From assembly GCA_049322795.1 (NCBI GenBank), contig JBMOQH010000012.1:1-64000 (forward strand): DNA of 64,000 nt. The letters are read 5' to 3'. Shown one piece after another: positions 1 to 8,120 of this stretch (position 1 is the first letter of the stretch; every line of letters starts with the position of its first letter). A program made the position numbers and the translations under genes. Source of the DNA: Immundisolibacter sp049322795 (GTDB lineage: Bacteria > Pseudomonadota > Gammaproteobacteria > Immundisolibacterales > Immundisolibacteraceae). Under the pieces are notes generated by a model. The model had not been told where the DNA came from and searched no databases. It worked only from the letters and a program-made list of their open reading frames with translations.

Positions 1-123
1 GTTTGCGCGCCTCAAGCAATACCGGCGGTTGGCCACCCGCTATGAAAAGCTCGCCGCTCATTACGCCGCCTTCGTTATCCTGGCAGCCATCAGCGTGTGG
101 TTGGCATGATTGTTAACAGGGCC
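1..123 (+). mobile_element. Right end of an IS5-family insertion sequence
   Basis: The window opens inside an insertion sequence. It holds the last codons of a transposase, then after the TGA a short run containing TTGTTAACAGGGCC, which resembles the terminal inverted repeat of IS5-family elements (from memory of the family). The element edge is placed near 123-125, followed by CTAG or TA, which could be part of the target duplication. The left end and most of the element lie outside the window, so the subgroup cannot be fixed. The insertion lies in the 3' part of the neighbouring sulfotransferase gene. Confidence 0.75.
2..109 (+). CDS. IS5-family transposase, C-terminal fragment (cut by window edge)
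   Basis: Frame 2 reads 35 residues ending in a stop: FARLKQYRRLATRYEKLAAH, then YAAFVILAAISVWLA. This is the usual C-terminal tail of IS5-family DDE transposases: a basic R-x-K-x-x-R-R-x-A-T-R-Y-x-K segment followed by a hydrophobic end. The catalytic DDE residues lie upstream, outside the window, so intactness cannot be judged. It overlaps the altered end of the sulfotransferase on the opposite strand. Confidence 0.75.
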   Translation, partial: FARLKQYRRLATRYEKLAAHYAAFVILAAISVWLA

Positions 124-810
124 TAGCAGGCCCATGAGCGCCGCCAGCGCGCCGCCGGGATCGGCGACCAGATCCTCGTAACGCAGGCGTCGCCAGGGCC
201 TGTCGAGTTCGCCCCGCACGCGCTCGGCCAGGCGCTGGGTGCCGTTCCAGCTGCCGGCGCTGCCCCAGGCCGAGCGTGTCGCCATATAGGCCCTTGTCCA
301 ATGGATCTCCGGCCGCAGCCGGCGGCGCATCTTGGAGAACGCCACCGCCCGTGGGTCGCGCACCAGGTGCAGATAGCGGGTGTCGAAACCCGGCAGGCCC
401 GCCAGGCGCGCGGCATACACCGGGTCCTTCGACGAATCGACCAGCCAGCGCGCACCGGACGCCGCCGCGATGGCGGCGAACAGCCGCCGCCAGTGTTCAC
501 GGAAAGTGGCGTGCTCGGTCGCCTGCGCGGCCACGGGCCGCGGGCCGGCCTTGTAGATGCGCCGGCTCAGGCGGTCCGTGGCTTCGGCATCGAGGCTCGC
601 GCCGTCCAGCACCCGTTCGCGCACGTCGCCCCAGAACGGGCAGTCGTGAAACGGCTGGCCACAGCTGCACAGCTGGTTCTCGACGAAGCCGCGCCGCCAG
701 ACGCGCTTGAGCTCGCCCACCGACAGCACGCCCGGCAGCTCGTTCAGCAACCGTTCGAGAAGCGTGCTGCCGCTGCGGCTCGAGCCGACGATGAACAGGA
801 TTCCGGTCAC
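61..810 (-). CDS. Sulfotransferase family protein, 3' end replaced by insertion sequence
   Basis: PAPS-dependent sulfotransferase fold. The N-terminus has the 5'-phosphosulfate loop GSSRSGSTLLERLL (residues 9-22), and the middle has the 3'-phosphate-binding segment LVRDPRAVAFSK. It is the last gene of the LPS-core operon and starts inside the carbamoyltransferase stop (ATGA), so it probably sulfated, or still sulfates, an LPS-core or surface sugar; that substrate is inferred from position. The last 18 or so residues, after LLGP, are encoded by the antisense strand of the insertion sequence, so the natural C-terminus is missing. At 249 residues the product is shorter than the 280-330 typical of the family. 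Activity is doubtful. Confidence 0.8.
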   Translation of the reverse strand: MTGILFIVGSSRSGSTLLERLLNELPGVLSVGELKRVWRRGFVENQLCSCGQPFHDCPFWGDVRERVLDGASLDAEATDRLSRRIYKAGPRPVAAQATEHATFREHWRRLFAAIAAASGARWLVDSSKDPVYAARLAGLPGFDTRYLHLVRDPRAVAFSKMRRRLRPEIHWTRAYMATRSAWGSAGSWNGTQRLAERVRGELDRPWRRLRYEDLVADPGGALAALMGLLGPVNNHANHTLMAARITKAA

Positions 811-2546
811 GACGCGCCGCGGCCGGGCTTGGTCACCAGCACGTCCTCCATGATCAGGTACTCAAGATCACAGCCGAAGAACATGTCGAGCGCGTCCCTG
901 GGTGAGCACACCATGGGCTCGCCGCGGCGGTTGAGCGAGGTGTTCAGCAGCACGGCGTTGCCGGTGCGCGCGGCCATCGCGTCCAGCAGCGCGTGGTAGC
1001 GCGGGTTGGTGTCGGCCGTGACGATCTGCACCCGCGCCGTGCCGTCCTCGTGCACTACTTCGGGGATGCGCGCCTTCCAGTGCGGCGCCACGTCGAAGGT
1101 GAAGGTCATGTACGGCGCCGGATGGTCGCTGCCGATGATGTCCGCCGCAACGCGGTCCGACACCGACGGGCAGAACGGCCGCCAGCGCTCGCGGTACTTG
1201 ATCTGCGCGTTGATGCGCTCGGCGACGCCCGGGAACGACGGGTTGCCCAGAATGCTGCGGTTGCCGAGCGCCCTCGGGCCGAACTCCATGCGCCCCTGCA
1301 GCCAGGCCAGCGGGTTGCCGGCGGCGAGGATGTCGGCGGCGGTGCTGACCGTATCGTCCAGCTTGCGAACCTTTGGCTGCGCGGGGTGCGCGGCGCAGGC
1401 GGCCAGACACTCCTCGGTGCTGTAGGCGGGCCCGAGGTACGCGTGGCGCATGGGCTGCACGGCGTCCCCCGCGGCGGCCGCGACGTGGGTGGCGGCGCCA
1501 AGCGCGGTGCCGGCGTCGCCGGCCGCCGGCTGCACGAACAGGCGCCGCACGTCCGGCAGCGCCATCAGACGCTGGTTGAGCTTCACGTTCAGCGCCACGC
1601 CGCCGGCGTAGGCGAGGCTGCCGCCCTCGGCCAGCACCGGCCCCAAGTGCGTTTGCACCAGCCGCAGCACGGTTTCTTCCAGCAGCTTTTGCACCGCCGC
1701 GGCGTAGTGGATGTACGGCTCGTCGATGGCGTCGCCCTCGCGCGGCGGCCCCAGCCAGTCGATCAGCGCCGGGCTGAAGAAATAGCCCTTGCCGGCGCGC
1801 TTGTAGCGGCGAAGACCGACCACGTTCACCAGCCGGTTGTTGACGCGCAGACGCCGCCCGTCGCTGCGCAGCAGGCGCGACAGGTCGAAGCGGTCCGGGT
1901 CGCCGTAGGGCGCCATGCCCATGACCTTGAACTCGCCGTCCAGCATCTCGAAGCCGAGGTACTCCGTGACGGCGCCGTACAGGCCGCCGAGTGAATCGGG
2001 CTCGTAGAACTCGGCGAGGCGATGGATCCGCCCGCCCTCGCCATAGCCGAAAAAGGTGGTGGCGTACTCGCCGCGGCCGTCGATGCCGAGGATCGCCACC
2101 CGGCCGTCGAAACCCGACAGGTGGTAGGCGCTCGAGGCGTGCGCGAGGTGATGCTCCACCGGCACGAAGCGGGCACCTGCATTTTGAAAACCCAGTTCGC
2201 CCAGCATGGCGAGCGCCCGGCGGCGGTTGCGCGTGAAGCGGCGGTTGCCGGCGAACAGCGCCGTCAGCGCGCGGTCGGGCGCGTACCAGTGGCGGGCCGC
2301 GTAGTGCCAGCGCGCCGGCGAGCCCAGGCCGATCGGCGCATACGGGTAGGCGATGGCGTCCACTTGCTCCGGACGGATACCGGCCTGGCGCAGGCAGAAA
2401 CGCGCCGCCTCGGCCGGCTGGCGGCCCTTGGCGTGCTTGTCGCGGATGAAGCGTTCTTCCTCGGCGGCAGCAACGATCTCGCCGTCGACCAGCAGCGCGG
2501 CCGACGCGTCGTGGCTGACCGCGCCGGACAGGCCGAGCACGATCAT
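807..2546 (-). CDS. NodU/CmcH-family carbamoyltransferase, LPS-core type
   Basis: 579 residues, the usual length for O-carbamoyltransferases of the NodU/CmcH/TobZ family. These make carbamoyl-adenylate from carbamoyl phosphate and ATP in a Kae1-like domain and transfer the carbamoyl group to a sugar hydroxyl. The opening MIVLGLSGAVSHDASAALL, the His-rich VEHHLAHASSAYH and the C-terminal GRMEFGPRALGNRSIL are hallmarks. It is joined by ATGA overlaps to the double kinase upstream and the sulfotransferase downstream. In Pseudomonas a carbamoyltransferase in the same relative place decorates inner-core heptose II, and the same role is likely here (inference from synteny). Confidence 0.88.
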   Translation of the reverse strand: MIVLGLSGAVSHDASAALLVDGEIVAAAEEERFIRDKHAKGRQPAEAARFCLRQAGIRPEQVDAIAYPYAPIGLGSPARWHYAARHWYAPDRALTALFAGNRRFTRNRRRALAMLGELGFQNAGARFVPVEHHLAHASSAYHLSGFDGRVAILGIDGRGEYATTFFGYGEGGRIHRLAEFYEPDSLGGLYGAVTEYLGFEMLDGEFKVMGMAPYGDPDRFDLSRLLRSDGRRLRVNNRLVNVVGLRRYKRAGKGYFFSPALIDWLGPPREGDAIDEPYIHYAAAVQKLLEETVLRLVQTHLGPVLAEGGSLAYAGGVALNVKLNQRLMALPDVRRLFVQPAAGDAGTALGAATHVAAAAGDAVQPMRHAYLGPAYSTEECLAACAAHPAQPKVRKLDDTVSTAADILAAGNPLAWLQGRMEFGPRALGNRSILGNPSFPGVAERINAQIKYRERWRPFCPSVSDRVAADIIGSDHPAPYMTFTFDVAPHWKARIPEVVHEDGTARVQIVTADTNPRYHALLDAMAARTGNAVLLNTSLNRRGEPMVCSPRDALDMFFGCDLEYLIMEDVLVTKPGRGAS

Positions 2547-3946
2547 TTGAGCAGCCCGGCTTGGGTCAGAGCCCGGTCGAGCTCTTCCAGCAGCGCCGGC
2601 TGGTCGGTCCAGTTGGCGCGCAGGCGCTGCACGTCGCGATCAAGCGCGCGGAAGTACGCGGCGCGCCGGCGATGGCGGCGCAGGGCATCGAGGTCCAGCA
2701 GCATCAGATTGTGTTCTTGGTCGACGAGCAGATTGGTGGCTTTGAGATCGCCGTGGCTCAGGCGCACGCGCGCCAGCGTGTTCAGCAGCGCACACAGATT
2801 GCGCAGCAACAGCGCGCGGGTGGGCAGGTCCGCCGCGGGCAGGGCCGTTGTCAGGCTGGGGCCGGGCGCGTATTCGGTGACGTAGAACGCCCGGCCGCGC
2901 AGCGGGCCGAAGCGTTTTTCCAGCAGCGCCACCGGCCGCGGCGTGCGCACCCCCCACAGCAGCAGGCGCTGTGCCGCACGCCAGCTGTGCCAGGCACGAC
3001 TAGGCCGCCAGAAGCGGCGCAGGCGATGCGCGAAATTTTTCAGATTGTAGCGTTTGACGACCAGCTCCCGGCCGTCAAGCTGCACGTGCACCACGCTCGC
3101 GCTGCGGCCGCGCTTGAGCCAGTGGGCCTGTGGGTCATCGAACGGTGCGTCCGGCGCGGCCAGCCAGTCGCGCAGCTCCGGCGCGTCGGCGTGTCGATCG
3201 ATCACACTGAAGCGCCGCAGCGTGCGGCTGGCAACAAAGGCCGTGCACGTACGCAGCGCCTTGGCGACCTGGCGGCGTTCACGGCGTCGGCGCTCGCGGG
3301 CAATCTGCTGGCGAAAGCCGTCCGCCGATCCGATCCGGCCCCGATCCCAGCGCGCGGTGCGGTACAGCGTCAACAGCTCGCCGCTGCGCCGGTCGATGCT
3401 TGGCGGGTACTGAGCCAGCCAGCGCGCCAGGTCGCGTCGTGCGCGGCCTGCCGACAGACCCGTGTGGGCGCGGACGCCGGCGCCGTCGAGTGCCCAGGCG
3501 ACCCCATTGGCGATCAGGAAATTGCCGAGGTGCACGTCGCGCTGCACGATGTGCTCGGCGTGCAGCAGCGCGACTGCTCGGACGACGGCCGGCAGCGCCG
3601 CCTCGCCGAGTGCGTCCGCCGTGTGGCCATCGAGCGCCGCGGTCACCACCGCCCAGCCGTCGAGCTCGGCCGCGGCTCCGGCATACAGCAGCGGCGGCGC
3701 GCTGATGCCGCGCTGGTGCAGTGTCTCTAGGCCGCGCCGTTCGCGCAGGAAGTCGCGCCGGGCGCGTCGGCCCGGCAGAAACAGCTTCACCACCACCGCG
3801 CGTGCGCCATGCCCGGTCGATCCCGACAGGGTCCAGCGCCGGCCCGGCAGCACGCGCAGCGCCGTGCTGCAAACGACGCTGCCGAGGTCGCCGAGGTCGA
3901 GGCGCAGCGGCAGTGTGGGGGAGGGGGGCTGCACGGTTTGCGTCAT
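2543..3946 (-). CDS. Tandem double-domain LPS-core kinase-like protein
   Basis: 467 residues from the ATG that overlaps the waaP stop codon; a longer open frame exists but would run through waaP. Two RIO/InaA-like small-molecule kinase domains lie head to tail. Domain 1 has Lys54 (VVVKLF) and the catalytic loop QRDVHLGNF with Asp137. Domain 2 has Lys298 (VVKRYN) and HGDLKATN with Asp400, followed by LLDLDAL. It probably phosphorylates LPS-core heptose in the cytoplasm alongside WaaP, as the kinases in this slot of the Pseudomonas core locus are thought to do. Domain 1 is the more divergent (ALDG where a DFG-like motif is expected), so it may be regulatory. Confidence 0.8.
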   Translation of the reverse strand: MTQTVQPPSPTLPLRLDLGDLGSVVCSTALRVLPGRRWTLSGSTGHGARAVVVKLFLPGRRARRDFLRERRGLETLHQRGISAPPLLYAGAAAELDGWAVVTAALDGHTADALGEAALPAVVRAVALLHAEHIVQRDVHLGNFLIANGVAWALDGAGVRAHTGLSAGRARRDLARWLAQYPPSIDRRSGELLTLYRTARWDRGRIGSADGFRQQIARERRRRERRQVAKALRTCTAFVASRTLRRFSVIDRHADAPELRDWLAAPDAPFDDPQAHWLKRGRSASVVHVQLDGRELVVKRYNLKNFAHRLRRFWRPSRAWHSWRAAQRLLLWGVRTPRPVALLEKRFGPLRGRAFYVTEYAPGPSLTTALPAADLPTRALLLRNLCALLNTLARVRLSHGDLKATNLLVDQEHNLMLLDLDALRRHRRRAAYFRALDRDVQRLRANWTDQPALLEELDRALTQAGLLK

Positions 3947-4770
3947 GTCGGGACGGGCAAGCGGGGCGACCGATGGTGTGCCTTGCGGTACAAAAAAAGC
4001 GCCTGCCGGGAGACCTTCCACCAGAACGGGTCGGTCAAGGCACTGCGCAGCGGCGTGGCCCGGTACAGCCGCACGAAGCGGTAGCAGTCGTTGCGCGTGA
4101 GGCCCGCGTCGAGGGCCGAGAAGTACAGCCCGGCGACATCCTTTACGCGCCAGCGCCGGGGCGTGTGCGCCCGCAGCTGCACGCGGTGCAGGTCGATGAG
4201 GTGCAGGTCGAGCCGGTCGCCGGGCGCGGTCAGTCCGGCGCTGTCCCGCCGCAGCAAAAAGTGGCACAGGTAGAAATCGCGGTGATTGACGCCGTGCTCG
4301 TGCAGCGTGCGCGCCGTGGTCGCCAGCTGGCGCAGCAGCGCGCGCTTGAGGCGCAGGCGCGCCAGATCGCCCGGCGTTCGGCCCCAGTCGGCGCAGAAAT
4401 CCTCCAGGCTGACCGTGTCGTCCAGCGCCCGGGTGAGGGCGAACGACTGCCGGCGCGCCGGGTTGGCGCCGCGCTGTCCCCAGCCGGCGCAGTGCAGGGT
4501 CGGTACGCCGAGCTGCTCCAGACGACGGATGGCGCGCACCTCGGTGGCCGCACCCAGCACCGGCAAACGCAGCTGAACGAGGTTCTTGACGATCTCACGC
4601 CAGCCGACGCCGTGGTGGCGCTTGAGGAAATACGCCTGACCGGCGATCTCGACCCGCAGCGTCTGCCGGCCGCCGGTGGCGCGGTAGACGTCACCCGGCA
4701 TGGCCATCAGCGCGCCGAAGGGGTCGGGACCGAGCGCGTCCGCGATCGCCGGTTCGAGCTCCAGGATCAT
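3943..4770 (-). CDS. waaP: LPS core heptose(I) kinase WaaP (RfaP)
   Basis: 275 residues, matching the family length of about 265-270. It phosphorylates heptose I of the LPS inner core, which is essential for outer-membrane integrity in Pseudomonas. Visible motifs are the nucleotide-binding Lys50 (AYFLKRHHG), the catalytic loop NHRDFYLCHFLL with Asp165 (the E. coli enzyme uses Asp162) and the metal-binding LIDLHR with Asp193. The start was chosen as the ATG overlapping the waaG stop by 4 bases; the frame is open far upstream only because it shadows waaG. It sits directly after waaG as in Pseudomonas and Escherichia. Confidence 0.93.
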   Translation of the reverse strand: MILELEPAIADALGPDPFGALMAMPGDVYRATGGRQTLRVEIAGQAYFLKRHHGVGWREIVKNLVQLRLPVLGAATEVRAIRRLEQLGVPTLHCAGWGQRGANPARRQSFALTRALDDTVSLEDFCADWGRTPGDLARLRLKRALLRQLATTARTLHEHGVNHRDFYLCHFLLRRDSAGLTAPGDRLDLHLIDLHRVQLRAHTPRRWRVKDVAGLYFSALDAGLTRNDCYRFVRLYRATPLRSALTDPFWWKVSRQALFLYRKAHHRSPRLPVPT

Positions 4771-5879
4771 CGCCCGAGCACCTGTTCGATGGCATCCGCC
4801 GCCCGCTCGTGCAGGTGCCACAGGTCGTGGGTCTGTCCGTAGGCGATGCCGGCGGCGCGCCAGGCCGGGCGATCGTCGCCGGCCAGCGCCTCGGCCAGCG
4901 CGGCATCGAGCGCGGCCTGCTGGAAGGGATCGGCGATGAGGCGCCCGCAGCCGCTCGCCGCCACGTGCTCGGCATAGCCGCACACCTCGGTCACCAGCAC
5001 CGGCAGGCCCGCCACCACCGCCTCGATCAGCACCGCGCCGGTGTTCTCGTAGCGGGCCGGGTGCAGGAAGAGGTCGGTCCCCTGCAGAAAACGCGGAATG
5101 TCGTCGCGTCCAGGCAGGATGCTGAAGCGGTCGGCCACACCCAGGCGCTGCGCCAGACGCAGGTATTCGGCGGGCTTGTCGCGGCCGATGGCGATCAGCC
5201 GCGTCCGTGCACGCAGGTGGGCCGGGAGCGCCGCCAGCGCCCGCACGCTGCGGTCGAGCCCCTTCATCCGAAAGCCGGAACCGACCGCCAGCAGCAGGAA
5301 CTGGTCCTCGCCGATGCCGAACTCGGCGCGCAGGCTCTGGCGCAGCGCGGCCGCGTCCGGCCCGGCGCGGCGATCCGGCGTGATGCCCGGCGGCAGGTGA
5401 TGGAAACGCGCCTCGGGCGTGCCCCAGGCGGCCTGGTAGCGGCGCGCCTCGGCGGCGGAAATGGCGAGGATGTGCGTGTGCGCATCGGGCCCGAACACCG
5501 CCCCCTCGGCAGCCCTGAAGGCCCGGTAGCGCGCCGTCCAGCGATGCCAGAAGGCGCGTTTTGCCATCCGCGCCACAAAGCAGGCATCGGCCGCGTAGTA
5601 GACGTCGAGGCCGGGCATGCGGTTGAAACCGACCCGGCCGTCGAAGTCCCGCGTGGCGGCGGCCAACGCCCGTGCGAAACGGTCGTAGCGCGTGTGATTG
5701 CCAAGACCTCGCACCGGCAGCACGTGCACTGGCAGGTCCGGGTCACGCTCGCCCTGCCAGTCGATGGCGAAGAACTCCACCCGGTGCCCGCGCGCGTGCA
5801 GCAGGCGGGCGATGCGCAGCGCGTCGCGCTGCATGCCGCCGTACGGAAAGTACTTGAACAGGCAGAACGCGATTCTCAT
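4767..5879 (-). CDS. waaG: LPS core glucosyltransferase WaaG (RfaG, GT4)
   Basis: 370 residues (E. coli WaaG is about 374). It adds the first hexose to heptose II of the LPS inner core at the cytoplasmic face of the inner membrane. It begins MRIAFCLFKYFPYGGMQRD, the typical WaaG N-terminus with the GG loop. The C-terminal Rossmann domain holds VGSGFRMKGLDRSV and the GT4 signature region HPARYENTGAVLIEAVVAGL with the E-x7-E nucleotide-sugar site. The start ATG overlaps the waaC stop by 4 bases. It is part of the tightly coupled core operon. Confidence 0.94.
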   Translation of the reverse strand: MRIAFCLFKYFPYGGMQRDALRIARLLHARGHRVEFFAIDWQGERDPDLPVHVLPVRGLGNHTRYDRFARALAAATRDFDGRVGFNRMPGLDVYYAADACFVARMAKRAFWHRWTARYRAFRAAEGAVFGPDAHTHILAISAAEARRYQAAWGTPEARFHHLPPGITPDRRAGPDAAALRQSLRAEFGIGEDQFLLLAVGSGFRMKGLDRSVRALAALPAHLRARTRLIAIGRDKPAEYLRLAQRLGVADRFSILPGRDDIPRFLQGTDLFLHPARYENTGAVLIEAVVAGLPVLVTEVCGYAEHVAASGCGRLIADPFQQAALDAALAEALAGDDRPAWRAAGIAYGQTHDLWHLHERAADAIEQVLGR

Positions 5880-6901
5880 GCCGCCGCTTGCAGCGCCTCC
5901 AGCTGTGCCCACACGGCGTCCGCGCCCAGCTGGCCGTAACACGGCGGGTGCGGCGCGTCCTCGGCCGCGAAGCGGCAGCTGCGCCGCAGGCAGGGCGCGC
6001 ACGGATAGCGTGCCTGCAGGCGCCGTTGCCGGCCGCCCCAGGTGCCGGTGAGGGCGGGATCGGTGGCGCCGTAGATCGACAGCGTCGGCACGCCGAGCGC
6101 GCTCGCAAGATGCGTCGGACCGCTGTCCACGCCCACCACCGCGCGCGCCCCCGCCAGCGTGGCGGCGAGCTGCGGCAGGCCAAGCGGCGGCAGCACGCGG
6201 GCATGCGTAAAACCCTGCGCCAGCGTCTGCGCCCGCTGCTGCTCGGCGGCATCGCCAAACGGCAGCAGAACCCTGAACCCGGCCGACCCGGCGCGCTCGA
6301 TCAGCGCCCGCCAGTGAGGCTCCGGCCACAGCTTGCTCGGCCAGGTGCTGCCGTGCAGGAACACCAGATAGTCGCCCTGCTGCGGTCGCTCGGGGAGGCG
6401 GGCGCGGTCGATGCCGTAGTCGGACGCCGTCGGCGCTGGCGTGTAGCCGAGCGCGCCCGCGAACAGCTCACGCAGGCGCTCCACGGCGTGCTGGCGCCGG
6501 TCCACCGGCACGGCGCGGTCGTAGACGAAGCTCGCCAGGCCCTCGCGGGCGCTGCGCCGGTCATAGCCGACCCGCGGCCCGCGCGCCAGCAGCGTGACCG
6601 GCGCGGTCTTGAGCAGGCCCTGCGCGTCGAGCACGCAGTCGTAGCGCTGGGCGCGCAGCCGGGCGAGAAAAGCCCGCAACTCGCCGCTGCGCCAGGCCGC
6701 GAGCGGCGTGCGCCGCCAGCGGCGGATGGCCAGCGGCAGCACGGTGGTGACCGCCGGGTGCCAGGCGGGGATGTCGGCGTAGGCTTCCTCCACCACCCAG
6801 TGGCATTCGAGCGCCGGCACCTGCGCGCGTGCCTCGGTCAGCGCCGGCAGCGCGTGCAGCACGTCGCCCAGGGACGAGGTCTTGACCAGCAGCAGTTTCA
6901 T
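5876..6901 (-). CDS. waaC: LPS heptosyltransferase I WaaC
   Basis: 341 residues, GT9 family. It transfers the first L-glycero-D-manno-heptose from ADP-heptose to Kdo. It starts MKLLLVKTSSLGDVLHALPA, the diagnostic N-terminus in which the conserved Asp of the SLGD loop acts as catalytic base. The C-terminal half carries FLHGSTWPSKLWP and GVDSGPTHLASALGVPTLSIYGATDP, the ADP-heptose-binding segment. The ATG overlaps the waaF stop by 4 bases. Order waaF-waaC-waaG-waaP. Confidence 0.94.
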   Translation of the reverse strand: MKLLLVKTSSLGDVLHALPALTEARAQVPALECHWVVEEAYADIPAWHPAVTTVLPLAIRRWRRTPLAAWRSGELRAFLARLRAQRYDCVLDAQGLLKTAPVTLLARGPRVGYDRRSAREGLASFVYDRAVPVDRRQHAVERLRELFAGALGYTPAPTASDYGIDRARLPERPQQGDYLVFLHGSTWPSKLWPEPHWRALIERAGSAGFRVLLPFGDAAEQQRAQTLAQGFTHARVLPPLGLPQLAATLAGARAVVGVDSGPTHLASALGVPTLSIYGATDPALTGTWGGRQRRLQARYPCAPCLRRSCRFAAEDAPHPPCYGQLGADAVWAQLEALQAAA

Positions 6902-7890
6902 GCCAGCAGGTCCGCGGCGGCGTCCAGCGCCCGCGCCGGCGGCAGGTCGTTCAGGCATTTGAGGTGCCCAAGGGGGCACTCGCGCTTGAAGCAGGGGCTG
7001 CACGGCAGGTTCAGCGTCAGCACCCGCGCGCGGTCGGACAACGGCGGCGTGAAACCGGGATCAGACGAGCCGTACACCGCCACCAGCGGCCGGTCGAAGG
7101 CGGCCGCCACGTGCATCAGGCCGCTGTCATTGCTGATCACGAGATCCGCCGCGGCGATCAGGTCGCAGGCCTGGCCAAGGTCCGTTCGGCCGGCGAGATC
7201 GGCCGCGCCCGGCGCCTGCGCGGCGATGGCCGCAGTCACCGGCGCGTCCTTGGCCGAACCGACCAGCCACACCTGCCAGCCACGCGCCAGGTGATGACGT
7301 GCCACGGCGGCGAAATGGGCTGTCGGCCAGCGTTTGGCGGGGCCGTACTCGGCGCCCGGACACAGCACCAGCGCCGGCGCCTGGCCGGTCATGCCGAGCG
7401 CCGCCCGTGTTGCAGCCACCGCGGCGGGATCACTGTGCAGGCGCGGAATCAACCGCGCCGGCGGGGGCGTGCCGGACTCGTTGCCGAGCGCCCAGAAGCG
7501 CTGTACGGTCATCGGCAGGGCGCGCTTGTCGAGCCGGCGCAGGTCGTTCAGCAGGCCGAAACGCAGCTCGCGGACAAAGCCGGTGCGCTTGCGGATGCCC
7601 GCGAAGAACGGAATCAGCGCCGACTTCCACGAGCCCGGCAGCACGATGGCTTCGGAATAGTGGCCGCGCAGCATCCGGCCGATGCGTCGGCGTTCGGCCA
7701 GCGCCAGCGCGCCGTGACCGATGGGCAGGTCGATGGCGTGGCGCACCGCGGGCATGCGCTCCAGCAGCGGCTGTGACCAGGCCGGGGCCAGCACGTCGAT
7801 GGCGGGGGCGGGGCGGCGTTCCTTGAGAAGCGCCAGCAGCGGCTCGATCATCACCATGTCGCCGACCCAGGACGGGCCGACGACCAGCAC
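6898..7890 (-). CDS. waaF: LPS heptosyltransferase II WaaF
   Basis: GT9 enzyme adding the second heptose to the inner core. VLVVGPSWVGDMVMIEPL is the N-terminal WaaF hallmark; LCPGAEYGPAKRWP, NDSGLMHVAAAFDRPLVAVYGSSDP and the Cys-rich CSPCFKRECPLGHLKCL are also typical. The first codon is uncertain. I chose the GTG giving 330 residues and leaving a 16-base gap after the zinc-finger gene. The frame stays open upstream to about 7989, but that stretch reads through the zinc-finger gene and does not look like WaaF. No strong ribosome binding site precedes the GTG, so translation may be coupled. Confidence 0.92.
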   Translation of the reverse strand: MLVVGPSWVGDMVMIEPLLALLKERRPAPAIDVLAPAWSQPLLERMPAVRHAIDLPIGHGALALAERRRIGRMLRGHYSEAIVLPGSWKSALIPFFAGIRKRTGFVRELRFGLLNDLRRLDKRALPMTVQRFWALGNESGTPPPARLIPRLHSDPAAVAATRAALGMTGQAPALVLCPGAEYGPAKRWPTAHFAAVARHHLARGWQVWLVGSAKDAPVTAAIAAQAPGAADLAGRTDLGQACDLIAAADLVISNDSGLMHVAAAFDRPLVAVYGSSDPGFTPPLSDRARVLTLNLPCSPCFKRECPLGHLKCLNDLPPARALDAAADLLA

Positions 7891-7906
7891 GGCCGGCGCG
7901 CCGCCG

Positions 7907-8113
7907 TCAGGCGGCAGCGTCGCCAGCCTCGCGCACCAGCACGTAGACCGCCCCGCAGTAGGGGCACTTTTCCTCGCCAGTCTCGGCAATCGGCAGGAAC
8001 ACCCGCGGGTGGGAGTTCCACTTGCTCATGCCCGGCATGGGACAGGACAGCGGCAGGTCATGGCGGGTGACTTCGTAGCGGTTTTCGGCGTTGGCCGGGA
8101 TCTCGCGCGTCAT
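7907..8113 (-). CDS. CHCC zinc-finger domain protein
   Basis: 68 residues with Cys24, His35, Cys50 and Cys53 (CPYC), the pattern of the zf-CHCC family, which also includes the mitochondrial complex I subunit NDUFS6. The bacterial function is not established. The gene sits between ilvE and waaF, a frequent arrangement in beta- and gammaproteobacteria, and follows ilvE by 7 bases, so the two are probably cotranscribed. Confidence 0.85.
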   Translation of the reverse strand: MTREIPANAENRYEVTRHDLPLSCPMPGMSKWNSHPRVFLPIAETGEEKCPYCGAVYVLVREAGDAAA

Positions 8114-8120
8114 GTCAGCC

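Noticed and set aside
2543..4267. Longer start for the double kinase at 4267
   Set aside because: It would read through most of waaP in another frame; the ATG at 3946 overlaps the waaP stop in the same way as the other junctions of the operon.
4767..6329. Longer start for waaG at 6329
   Set aside because: The extra 150 codons are a shadow of waaC; the family N-terminus MRIAFCLFKYFPYGG begins at 5879.
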